Source: Deltaproteobacteria bacterium (GTDB lineage Bacteria > Bdellovibrionota_C > UBA2361 > OMII01). From it: 5,240 bases of DNA. Under the pieces are notes generated by a model that was not told the DNA's origin, ran no database searches, and saw only the letters and a program-made list of their open reading frames with translations. This document shows, in pieces, positions 1 to 5,240 of the stretch. The DNA lies in NCBI GenBank assembly GCA_023262305.1, contig JALRCK010000194.1:1-5240 (forward strand). The letters are read 5' to 3'. The position numbers and the translations under genes were made by a program. Each line of letters begins with the position of its first letter. Positions within the stretch are counted from its first letter, which is position 1.

Positions 1-2
1 CA

Positions 3-395
3 TGTCTTCCAAAATGTGAAACCTACGAAGAATTGTGGCGCAAGACACTCAACGCGGTGCAACGTCCGGAGGTGGGGTACTCGGGCTGCACAAGCTACGT
101 CATGCTGAAGCCTGAAAATCTCTGCCCCAAACAGGCCCCTGCCCGACAATTCTCTCAGTACCCGATAGCGGCGTTCGGAACTCCGAAAGGTTTCGCGTGC
201 TGCGTTAAGGTGTGTGCGGGCGATCCTGCTCCGTTCAACTACCAGTCACACATCCTCCCCCTCTTTGGCGGAAACGATCCGCCCGAGAGCTCCGGACCTA
301 AACTCGGAGCTCCGCAGTATCCGAATGGGAACCCACTGCCAAGTGCTCCGGCACCTCGCCCCTTCAGAGGGCCGGCCCCAAAAAAGCCACGATAA
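3..395 (+). CDS. C-terminal part of an unrecognised cysteine-containing protein (5' end outside window)
   Basis: The frame is open from base 3 to the TAA at 393-395, giving 130 residues with no start needed inside the window, so I read it as the 3' part of a gene beginning to the left. Support for coding is moderate: 130 codons without a stop, a third-position preference for C and G, and sensible composition. I count eight cysteines, including CLPKC at the left edge, GCTSY, ENLCP and FACCVKVC, which suggests a secreted or periplasmic protein with disulfides. The last 45 or so residues are rich in Pro, Gly and Ser and end in a basic Pro/Arg/Lys tail (FRGPAPKKPR). I recognise no family and assign no function. 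An internal TTG at 33 could be mistaken for a start but has no clear ribosome binding site. A chance open frame in GC-rich DNA is the main alternative. Confidence 0.5.
   Translation, partial: CLPKCETYEELWRKTLNAVQRPEVGYSGCTSYVMLKPENLCPKQAPARQFSQYPIAAFGTPKGFACCVKVCAGDPAPFNYQSHILPLFGGNDPPESSGPKLGAPQYPNGNPLPSAPAPRPFRGPAPKKPR
287..312. repeat. 8-bp perfect inverted repeat (hairpin)
   Basis: GAGCTCCG at 287-294 is the exact reverse complement of CGGAGCTC at 305-312, with a 10-base loop. It lies inside the proposed cysteine-protein frame and no T-run follows on either strand, so it is not an intrinsic terminator. Its role is unknown and it may be chance in GC-rich DNA. Confidence 0.4.
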
Positions 396-445
396 AGGTC
401 GTCCAGGGTCCAACCTCTCAGCTAAGTGACTGAAATCACCCGACC

Positions 446-464
446 GGCGCGACGGATTCGCGCC
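446..464. repeat. 6-bp GC inverted repeat in intergenic region
   Basis: GGCGCG at 446-451 pairs with CGCGCC at 459-464 across a 7-base loop. It lies 50 bases after the upstream stop codon. It could fold at the end of the upstream transcript, but the downstream bases (CTTAGTATCC) are not a U-tract, so I do not call it a terminator. Confidence 0.3.
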
Positions 465-480
465 CTTAGTATCCAAAACC

Positions 481-518
481 GACCGGTCTTGCCATATCCC
501 CCGAGAGTGATCGATAGT
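481..518 (+). promoter_or_regulatory. Possible sigma-70 promoter with adjoining palindrome, upstream of the 51-residue membrane protein
   Basis: TTGCCA at 489-494 matches five of six bases of the -35 consensus, and GATAGT at 513-518 matches four of six of the -10, with an 18-base spacer. Transcription would begin near 525, leaving a leader of about 18 bases before the ATG at 543. A perfect 8-base palindrome, GACCGGTC (481-488), directly abuts the -35. The octamer CCGACCGG occurs at 440-447 and again at 479-486. These could be regulator sites, but that is inference. Consensus matches this weak also arise by chance. Confidence 0.3.
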
Positions 519-542
519 GCTCACGCGGTTTGGAGATACCTC

Positions 543-698
543 ATGGCAACGCAGGACTACGTTCTTAAGACATTTATCGTCTACATCTTCATCAAGGCGC
601 TTATCTTTATGCCACTCGCGTGGATGGCCTTCGTTGTGTGGTGGAACGAGCGCTCAGAGAAGAGCATGGCACCAGAACTCCTCGCAGCCGCTGAGTAG
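543..698 (+). CDS. Small single-pass membrane protein, 51 residues, unknown function
   Basis: The ATG at 543 is preceded by GGAG at 532-535, a 7-base spacing, which favours it over in-frame starts further upstream. The 51-residue product has a short N-terminus, one hydrophobic, aromatic-rich segment at about residues 9-36 (FIVYIFIKAL, then MPLAWMAFVVWW), and a charged tail (NERSEKS) ending in Ala/Leu/Glu. This is the profile of a small inner-membrane protein with one helix and a soluble C-terminus. I recognise no named family. It stands alone between the cysteine-protein frame and the convergent bioA, whose stop codon lies 27 bases beyond its own. The TM segment, ribosome binding site and plausible promoter together make it more likely real than chance. 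Confidence 0.6.
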   Translation: MATQDYVLKTFIVYIFIKALIFMPLAWMAFVVWWNERSEKSMAPELLAAAE

Positions 699-725
699 CC
701 GACTTCGAAACCTCCCCTTCGACTC

Positions 726-1997
726 CTATAAGCCTAAGTGGTTCACAAAATCCTCAAGGGTCGAGTAAACGACCTCCAACTCCTCGTCAGTGACGCAATA
801 CGGCGGCATGCAGTACACGACGTTTCCAAGAGGCCGTAAGAGAACGCCTCGGTCGATAAAAAACTGACGTGCCTGTTGAGCGACTGGGCTGACATACCCA
901 CCCGCCTCGGGAGTCACGACATCAAAGGCGAGGATCGTACCCCGCACCCGAACCCCTTCAATTCCGCTTCTCCCACGCACACGTTCAGCGAATTCGGAAT
1001 GAGCTTCGTTGATCCGTAGTCGCTGGTTGGCGCACGATTCACTCTCAGAGATATCGAGGCTCGCAAGCGCAACGGCACAGGCGATAGGATTGGCGGTGAA
1101 CGTATGCCCATGAAAAAAAGTGCGTGAGTGATCGTCTGAAACAAACTCCCGAAACACCGCCTCACGACACATCGTCACGGCGAGCGGGAGCGTACCACTA
1201 GTGAGTCCCTTCGAGAGACACACCAGATCCGGAGCTATCGCCATCTCACTCGATGCAAAGAGCGGACCCGTGCGCCCAAAACCGGTCATGATCTCATCTG
1301 CGATGCACAAGGTCCCGCCGCGCTGAAAAATAGCGCAATAACGATCCAATACCGCTGGGTCGATGAACTTCATTCCACCCGCTCCCTGCACCGAGGGCTC
1401 AAAGATAAAGCATGCGACATCTCCCTGCCGAGCCAACTCTTCGCACCGCGCAACCTCTGCATCCCCACCCTCAGGTGAGAGATACTCAACCGAGAAGAGG
1501 AGATCCTCAAAGGCGTTTGTAAACACCGAGCGAGCACCAACAGCCATCGCTCCAAAGGTATCCCCGTGGTATGCCCCGTGCAGCGCAACAACTCGCAATC
1601 GCCGTTCACCACGATTACGCCAAAACTGAACCGCAAGCTTAATCGCCACCTCAACCGCTGTAGATCCGTTGTCTGAATAGAACACCCTCGAAAATGAATG
1701 CGGGTATGCCCCACAGAGTCGCTCTGCGAGAGCGACCGCAGGCTCGTGTGTGACACCGGCGAAGAGCACATGGTCGAGGGTCTCAAACTGCTGTGCGGCT
1801 GCGCTCGCCAATCGCTGATTCCCGTGTCCGTGCAAACAGCACCACCATGAGGAGATGCCGTCGATGATCCTTCGACCGTCTTCCAGAATCAGCGCGCTCC
1901 CCTCACCCCGTACTACCGGGAGGGGATCGCTCCCAAAACCAGACTGTGTGTAAGGGTGCCACACGCAATCCCGGTCGCGATCCAAGAGGGTTCTCAT
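726..1997 (-). CDS. bioA: Adenosylmethionine-8-amino-7-oxononanoate aminotransferase (DAPA aminotransferase)
   Basis: This PLP enzyme converts 7-keto-8-aminopelargonate to 7,8-diaminopelargonate in biotin synthesis, normally with S-adenosylmethionine as amino donor, in the cytoplasm. The 423-residue product is of normal length for class III aminotransferases. BioA hallmarks appear in order: WHPYTQ near residue 13, the substrate-site SSWW at 49-52, the PLP-phosphate loop DNGSTAVEVA near 109, HGAYHGD near 140, ADEIMTGFGRTG with the pyridine-binding Asp at 234, the Schiff-base Lys at 263 (CLSKGLTSG), HGHTFTANP near 296, and PPYCVTDEE near the C-terminus. I chose the ATG at 1997 over a GTG nine bases upstream because it overlaps the bioD stop in ATGA, the usual sign of translational coupling, and a G-rich GGTGGGGG precedes it. 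All key residues seen are intact. It is the last gene of the sppA-bioD-bioA cluster and meets the small membrane protein gene tail to tail. Confidence 0.96.
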   Translation of the reverse strand: MRTLLDRDRDCVWHPYTQSGFGSDPLPVVRGEGSALILEDGRRIIDGISSWWCCLHGHGNQRLASAAAQQFETLDHVLFAGVTHEPAVALAERLCGAYPHSFSRVFYSDNGSTAVEVAIKLAVQFWRNRGERRLRVVALHGAYHGDTFGAMAVGARSVFTNAFEDLLFSVEYLSPEGGDAEVARCEELARQGDVACFIFEPSVQGAGGMKFIDPAVLDRYCAIFQRGGTLCIADEIMTGFGRTGPLFASSEMAIAPDLVCLSKGLTSGTLPLAVTMCREAVFREFVSDDHSRTFFHGHTFTANPIACAVALASLDISESESCANQRLRINEAHSEFAERVRGRSGIEGVRVRGTILAFDVVTPEAGGYVSPVAQQARQFFIDRGVLLRPLGNVVYCMPPYCVTDEELEVVYSTLEDFVNHLGL

Positions 1998-2629
1998 AGC
2001 CCCCACCCACAGGACTGCGCGAACTCTCCGACACGCTCAGCCGACACGTCGCCAAGATCTGGAACCCGGCCGATAATGTGGACATCAGAGAGCTGCGAGA
2101 TGATGCGTTCGGAATCAGGGAGCTCGTCGCCGTTAAAGATAATTCCTCGCACCGGGATCTCGTAATACCGCAGCGCCTCAAGCGTGAGGAGCGTATGGTT
2201 AATACTCCCAAGGTAGTGCCGAGAGACCACTACCACGGGCAGACCTAGTCGACGAATGAGATCCACATTCGTAGCCGTATCGCTCAAAGGAACCATCAAT
2301 CCGCCCGCCAGCTCAACGACAAGGGGCTTCTCGCAAATCGGCAGCGTGAACTCATCAAGGCTCACCTCAACACCGTCTATCGCAGCGGCAGCATGCGGGG
2401 AGAGGCTCTTGCGGAGGAGATAGCGTTCACTAAAAACTCGGTCAACACCGTTACGCACGAGGCGCGCGACACTCACACTCTCCGCTGGACCATCATCTGC
2501 ACCGCTTGCAATCGGCTTCCAGTAGTGCCCCCCTAGAAGCTCGCACAATATCGCCGAAACCACGGTCTTGCCGACCTCTGTGCCGATCCCCGCAACGATT
2601 ACACTCCGCTCATGAACCGAGTGAGCCAT
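1994..2629 (-). CDS. bioD: Dethiobiotin synthetase
   Basis: BioD closes the ureido ring of dethiobiotin from 7,8-diaminopelargonate, CO2 and ATP, the step right after BioA. The 211-residue product fits this P-loop family. The Walker A motif GIGTEVGKT is at residues 14-22, followed by WKPIASG (Lys38 aligned with the essential substrate-binding Lys), SPHAAA at 78-83, ELAGGLMVPLSD at 106-117, the dimer-interface-like NHTLLTLEAL at 144-153, and FNGD near 165 in the nucleotide-base recognition region. One oddity: the usual EGAGG motif reads ELAGG, with Leu107 replacing Gly, though Glu106 is kept. The ATG at 2629 lies 14 bases past the sppA stop. Its AGGAG (2645-2641) overlaps the end of sppA with an 11-base spacing, which is rather long. 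The 3' end overlaps bioA by four bases. The two are almost certainly co-transcribed and translationally coupled. Confidence 0.95.
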   Translation of the reverse strand: MAHSVHERSVIVAGIGTEVGKTVVSAILCELLGGHYWKPIASGADDGPAESVSVARLVRNGVDRVFSERYLLRKSLSPHAAAAIDGVEVSLDEFTLPICEKPLVVELAGGLMVPLSDTATNVDLIRRLGLPVVVVSRHYLGSINHTLLTLEALRYYEIPVRGIIFNGDELPDSERIISQLSDVHIIGRVPDLGDVSAERVGEFAQSCGWGL

Positions 2630-2643
2630 AATGCACGGAGCTC

Positions 2644-3519
2644 CTACTGGGCTATATATCTGAGGGTGGGCACCGAGGCTCCTTGCACCAACGAGGGCAG
2701 AGATGATGCCGACTCAAGCGCTCGCTGGAGTAGTCCCTTTTTCTCGTTCACATAGACGAGGTTTGGAACCTCATCTGGCTTAAGCTCAACCTTGGCAAGC
2801 TTCAAAGCCTCACGCCCCGCATCATAGACATCGCCAAAGTCATCAACGAGCCCATACGCTTTAGCCTCAGAGCCGAGAAGCACTCGACCATCTGCAAAGG
2901 TCCGAACCTTCTCCTCGGGGATGTTCCGCCCCTCGGCGACCGCTTTTATAAACGCGTCGTGCACCTTGTTGGCAGTGTCTTCGAGGAACTTTTTCTCGAC
3001 CTCAGTCATCGGTCGGAACTGATTGCCAGCATCTTTGAGAGCCCCGCTCTTAACTGTAATCATATCGAAGCCGACCTTGTTTGCGATCGTCGTAAAATTT
3101 GGAATCTGCATCACAACGCCGATCGATCCAGTCTGGGTGCCAGGTTGGCAGAAGATCTTTGAAGCACCCACTGCAGAGTAGAGCCCCCCTGAAGCCGCCA
3201 AGGAACCCATCGACACAACGATTGGCTTCTCAGCCTTGAGCCGCCTTACCGCGTTGAACACCTCCTCGGAGGGAGCCACCGCACCGCCGGGAGAATCGAT
3301 GCGCAGAACGATCGCCTTCACGTCCTTGTCACGCGCCGCGTGGTAGAGCTCCTTGAGAACCTCAGTCGAATCCTCAATGACGCCAGCTAACTCTACAACT
3401 GACACACGTGGACCAGTCTTCTTTGCGACGGTCATTACACCAGCGATGAGGGGGATGAACACAAAAGTAAGTATGACGATGGTAACGATTTTAGCGAGCC
3501 AAAGCTTGTATTCTCTCAT
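2644..3519 (-). CDS. sppA: Signal peptide peptidase SppA, short (36K) type, membrane-anchored serine protease
   Basis: SppA cleaves residual signal peptides, and in some bacteria other membrane substrates, using a Ser/Lys dyad at the membrane. The 291-residue product has a basic N-terminus and one hydrophobic anchor at about residues 10-32, then an S49/ClpP-like fold. Visible motifs are LRIDSPGGAV (72-81), MGSLAASGG with the nucleophile Ser110, TQTGSIGVV (128-136) and SGALKDAGN with the general base Lys162. The Ser-Lys spacing of 52 residues equals that of Bacillus subtilis SppA (Ser147/Lys199, from memory). Length matches the single-domain form, not the duplicated E. coli 67K form. The ATG at 3519 has AGAGG (3534-3530) ten bases upstream. 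It is the first gene of the sppA-bioD-bioA cluster and is divergent from gmhA. A link between signal-peptide degradation and biotin is not known, so shared transcription may be incidental. Confidence 0.93.
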   Translation of the reverse strand: MREYKLWLAKIVTIVILTFVFIPLIAGVMTVAKKTGPRVSVVELAGVIEDSTEVLKELYHAARDKDVKAIVLRIDSPGGAVAPSEEVFNAVRRLKAEKPIVVSMGSLAASGGLYSAVGASKIFCQPGTQTGSIGVVMQIPNFTTIANKVGFDMITVKSGALKDAGNQFRPMTEVEKKFLEDTANKVHDAFIKAVAEGRNIPEEKVRTFADGRVLLGSEAKAYGLVDDFGDVYDAGREALKLAKVELKPDEVPNLVYVNEKKGLLQRALESASSLPSLVQGASVPTLRYIAQ

Positions 3520-3554
3520 GGGACGGGGACCTCTTTAGGTTTTGTGTGACCCGT

Positions 3555-3583
3555 AGTCTAGTTAATCCGAATGCGGGTGGCTA
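3555..3583 (-). promoter_or_regulatory. Possible promoter for the sppA-bioD-bioA cluster
   Basis: Read on the minus strand, TAGCCA (3583-3578) and TAGACT (3560-3555) are separated by 17 bases, each matching four of six consensus positions. The implied start near 3548 would leave a leader of about 30 bases before the sppA ATG. I found no BirA-type biotin operator (an inverted TTGTAAACC-like pair) here, so biotin control is not supported. For gmhA in the opposite direction I saw no convincing -35/-10 pair. Confidence 0.25.
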
Positions 3584-3692
3584 CATCTGTTTTTCCTCAC
3601 CTCACCCCCTATTCATGAGCCATATTAGGCTCCTAGACCGCCTTTCCCTTTTTGAGCCTGTGTACCATACTCAAGCACGATTGTTTCCACAG

Positions 3693-3704
3693 GGAGATAC
3701 CTCC
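3693..3704 (+). promoter_or_regulatory. gmhA ribosome binding site in a self-complementary sequence
   Basis: GGAG (3693-3696) is the Shine-Dalgarno sequence, nine bases before the ATG at 3706. It is followed by ATAC and then CTCC (3701-3704), its exact complement, so the site could fold into a 4-bp mini-hairpin that masks the ribosome binding site. The first 11 bases, GGAGATACCTC, are identical to those at 532-542 before the small membrane protein, where the hairpin would be only three base pairs. This site fixes gmhA's start at 3706 rather than the TTG at 3652. Confidence 0.5.
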
Positions 3705-3705
3705 T

Positions 3706-4281
3706 ATGAACCAAGATATCTCGGCGATACTTAACGATTCTGCCTCTCTCAAGTCAGCCCTCTCTCAGAACGCAGATTTTGTGGCGACCATCAGTGCCGC
3801 CGCAAAGCGACTCGCCCAGTGTGCTCAAGGCGGAGGAACTATCTACGCGTGCGGAAACGGGGGCTCGTCGTGCGACGCTATGCACCTCTGCGAGGAGCTG
3901 GTTGCTCGGTACAAGCGAAACCGTCCGGGGATCAAAGCTCTGCACTTCTCGGACCCTGGAGTTCTCACCTGCTGGGGGAACGACATCTCATTTGATGACG
4001 CTTTTGCTCGCTACGCGGAGACCTTCTGCACATCACAAGATGTGCTGGTTGCGCTCTCAACATCCGGTAACTCCAAAAACGTCCTGAACGCCGTGACCGC
4101 CGCCAAAGCAAAAGGCTCTTTTGTGATCGGTCTTACAGGCAAAGACGGCGGAAAGCTCGCCGGGCTCTGCGATATCGCGATCGTAGTGCCCTCCTCAGCA
4201 ACGGAAAGGATTCAGGAGGTTCACATCACCTGCATCCATATCTGGTGCGAGATGATGGAGACGAAGCTGGGGCTCTGCTAA
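3706..4281 (+). CDS. gmhA: D-sedoheptulose-7-phosphate isomerase
   Basis: GmhA turns sedoheptulose 7-phosphate into D-glycero-D-manno-heptose 7-phosphate, the first step towards ADP-heptose for the inner core of LPS. It acts as a cytoplasmic tetramer, usually with zinc. The 191-residue product is the normal length (192 in E. coli) and is one SIS domain. Visible motifs are the phosphate-binding CGNGGSSCDAMH (49-60), CEEL with Glu64 aligned to E. coli catalytic Glu65, NRPG (72-75), SDPG...CWGND (82-93), the second phosphate loop STSGNS (118-123), LTGKDGGK (143-150) and RIQEVHITCIH, where Gln170 and His178 align with E. coli Gln172 and His180. His60, Glu64, Gln170 and His178 are the likely zinc set. 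E. coli His56 is Ser55 here. The start at 3706 has a good GGAG and fits the family N-terminus. No other heptose gene (hldE, gmhB, waa) is in the window. A repeat element begins 14 bases after the stop. Confidence 0.95.
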   Translation: MNQDISAILNDSASLKSALSQNADFVATISAAAKRLAQCAQGGGTIYACGNGGSSCDAMHLCEELVARYKRNRPGIKALHFSDPGVLTCWGNDISFDDAFARYAETFCTSQDVLVALSTSGNSKNVLNAVTAAKAKGSFVIGLTGKDGGKLAGLCDIAIVVPSSATERIQEVHITCIHIWCEMMETKLGLC

Positions 4282-4294
4282 AAAATCCAATAAT

Positions 4295-4401
4295 TGGAGG
4301 GGCGGGCTATGACCGCCCGTGAAATGTAACCCACTCGATGAAATCACATACGCCTCACCAAGGCAGGCGATCCTTACGGGCGGTCGTAGCCCGCCCCTCC
4401 A
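4295..4401. repeat. REP/BIME-like element, complete copy: two inverted GGAG-hairpin arms around a 55-base core
   Basis: The left arm (4295-4320) and right arm (4376-4401) are inverted repeats of 26 bases with one mismatch (T4310 against G4386, a wobble pair in plus-strand RNA). Each arm is itself a small palindrome. On the left, GGAG (4296-4299) is followed by GGGCGG (4300-4305), a 7-base loop, and CCGCCC (4313-4318). On the right the same parts run in the opposite direction and end in CTCC (4397-4400). A tetranucleotide beside a GC-rich hairpin is the REP layout recognised by RAYT transposases, and two opposed REPs make a BIME. The core also holds GCCT-CACCA-AGGC, a nested stem. It lies between convergent gmhA and the acyl-CoA dehydrogenase, a typical site, and may help end or protect the gmhA transcript. 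A MITE with 26-bp terminal repeats is the alternative; no target duplication is visible. Confidence 0.8.
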
Positions 4402-4425
4402 TGACCACAACGTCGAATATGCGCG

Positions 4426-4508
4426 GTGAAATGTAACCCGCTCGATGAAATCACATACGCCTCACCAAGGCAGGCGATCCTTACGGGCGGTCGTAGCCCG
4501 CCCCTCCA
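4426..4508. repeat. Second, left-truncated copy of the REP/BIME-like element
   Basis: These 83 bases match 4319-4401 at 82 positions (only A4333 against G4440 differs), an offset of 107. The copy holds the 55-base core and the right REP arm (GGGCGG 4485-4490, CCGCCC 4498-4503, CTCC 4504-4507) but lacks the left arm. A 24-base unique spacer (4402-4425) separates the copies. The near identity points to recent duplication or conversion. It ends 16 bases before the acyl-CoA dehydrogenase stop codon, so it lies at the 3' end of that transcript too. Confidence 0.85.
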
Positions 4509-4524
4509 GGCGGCGCAGGAAGGG

Positions 4525-5240
4525 CTACCCCTCAACCTGAGCCCGACTTAGGAGATCGTTGACACGCTCACCAGTCATGAGAAAGGCAGACTGGATAACC
4601 TTGGCGCGCCGCAAGAAGAGGTGCAGATCGTACTCCCACGTAAAGCCGATCCCACCATGAACCTGTATCGCAACCTCGCACACTGCGGGTCCGACATCCA
4701 CAGCTTGAGCGATAGCAGCCCTCGCAGTAAGAGCGCGCTGACTCGGGGAGTTCTGCACACTCCAAGCCGCGAACCGACACAACGCGCCCAAGGACTCACT
4801 GTTCGCGTAGGCGTCGGCGAGTTTCTGTTGCAGCGCCTGGAAAGCGCCGATCGGAACCCCAAATTGCTCTCTCGTCTTGAGGTACTCAGAGCTCATCGCT
4901 ATGACCCGACTCGTGACACCGTACACCTCACACGCCTTGAGGATCTCAAATACGTCAGAGACCACCGATGACTCCTCGTCGCTCATGAGAACAACGGTCG
5001 CATCCTTGAGCGAAATTGAACACAGCGATGCAGTGAGGTCTAGGGAGGGTACTACACCGCACGTTACCCCACTCTGTTTGAGCGAACACACAAAGAGCTT
5101 TGAGCTGCCCCCATGCTCGACACTCCCGATCAACCGTTTGGCTCCCTCAACACCGAAGGCCCACAGGATCTCCCCAGAGACCTTCTTCGAACGAGCATTG
5201 AGCTTCAGTTGACAACACGAAGCCGGGGCAACCGCAGTGC
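4525..5240 (-). CDS. Acyl-CoA dehydrogenase, C-terminal part (N-terminus outside window)
   Basis: This FAD flavoenzyme family forms the alpha-beta double bond of an acyl-CoA and passes electrons to electron-transfer flavoprotein, as in fatty acid or related acyl-CoA breakdown. The frame is open from the stop at 4525 through the right edge. The visible 237 residues cover part of the middle beta domain (with PSLDLTASL) and the whole C-terminal helical domain, out of the usual 370-400. YLKTREQFGVPIG (from 4884) is the conserved Arg-containing FAD contact motif. QVHGGIGFTWEYD (4665-4627) carries a Glu (4635-4633) aligned with the catalytic base Glu376 of medium-chain acyl-CoA dehydrogenase. The WE(Y/H)DLHLxLRRA signature occurs in bacterial FadE-like members, often of broad or unknown substrate. 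A TTG at 5133 is not the start, since homology-like sequence continues upstream. Substrate cannot be assigned. Confidence 0.9.
   Translation of the reverse strand, partial: TAVAPASCCQLKLNARSKKVSGEILWAFGVEGAKRLIGSVEHGGSSKLFVCSLKQSGVTCGVVPSLDLTASLCSISLKDATVVLMSDEESSVVSDVFEILKACEVYGVTSRVIAMSSEYLKTREQFGVPIGAFQALQQKLADAYANSESLGALCRFAAWSVQNSPSQRALTARAAIAQAVDVGPAVCEVAIQVHGGIGFTWEYDLHLFLRRAKVIQSAFLMTGERVNDLLSRAQVEG

Noticed and set aside
356..396. Intrinsic terminator at GGGCCGGCCC followed by CAAAAAA
   Set aside because: On the plus strand the run is A, not T; on the minus strand the T-run precedes the hairpin instead of following it. It also overlaps the proposed coding frame.
1..542. Structured RNA gene (tmRNA, RNase P, SRP or 6S RNA) in the GC-rich left region
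   Set aside because: I looked for their conserved core sequences on both strands and found none; the inverted repeats there are short and isolated.
1998..2006. GTG start nine bases upstream for bioA
   Set aside because: It adds three residues (MGA) inside bioD; the ATG at 1997 gives the ATGA overlap and fits the BioA N-terminus.
3652..3705. TTG start extending gmhA upstream by 18 residues
   Set aside because: The extension reads through the ribosome binding site and is not seen in the GmhA family; the ATG at 3706 has GGAG at proper spacing.
3520..3705. Biotin operator (BirA site) in the divergent region
   Set aside because: No inverted TTGTAAACC-like half-sites were found on either strand.
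4282..4524. CRISPR array
   Set aside because: Only two copies of a long repeat, one with terminal inverted arms, and a 24-base gap; no short-repeat periodicity or cas genes.
4525..5133. Treating the acyl-CoA dehydrogenase as a complete 202-residue protein
   Set aside because: The TTG at 5133 is internal: the frame stays open to the window edge with protein-like sequence and the family is nearly twice this length.
4575..5212. Other open frames opposite or overlapping the acyl-CoA dehydrogenase, and similar ones over bioA, bioD, sppA and gmhA
   Set aside because: They are shadows of genes with clear family motifs and show no motifs or ribosome binding sites of their own.

Overview
The window appears to be ordinary chromosome from a Gram-negative, moderately GC-rich bacterium. 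A sedoheptulose-7-phosphate isomerase (GmhA, inner-core LPS heptose) implies an outer membrane. Biotin synthesis, an SppA-type membrane peptidase and an acyl-CoA dehydrogenase are all housekeeping functions. I cannot place the organism from the sequence alone; a deltaproteobacterium-like or similar environmental lineage is only a guess.

Layout from left to right: (1) 3-395, plus strand: the 3' end of a reading frame entering from the left edge, giving a cysteine-containing protein with a Pro/Arg/Lys-rich tail and no recognised family. (2) 396-542: an intergenic stretch with GC-rich inverted repeats and a plausible promoter. (3) 543-698, plus: a 51-residue single-pass membrane protein with a good ribosome binding site. 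(4) 726-3519, minus: a tight three-gene cluster sppA-bioD-bioA, transcribed right to left, with bioD starting 14 bases after sppA and bioD/bioA overlapping in ATGA. (5) 3520-3705: the divergent intergenic region. (6) 3706-4281, plus: gmhA. (7) 4282-4524: a convergent intergenic region almost filled by a REP/BIME-like palindromic repeat, one complete copy and one copy lacking its left arm. (8) 4525 to the right edge, minus: the C-terminal two thirds or so of an acyl-CoA dehydrogenase.

BioA and BioD catalyse consecutive steps: KAPA to DAPA, then DAPA to dethiobiotin. bioF, bioB and the pimeloyl genes are not in the window. SppA probably clears signal peptides or membrane proteins and has no known biochemical link to biotin. 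GmhA and the dehydrogenase belong to unrelated pathways. The most distinctive feature is the repeat between gmhA and the dehydrogenase: each arm is itself a small hairpin next to a GGAG tetranucleotide, the layout expected of REP sequences mobilised by RAYT (TnpA-REP) transposases. I see no convincing new multi-gene system.
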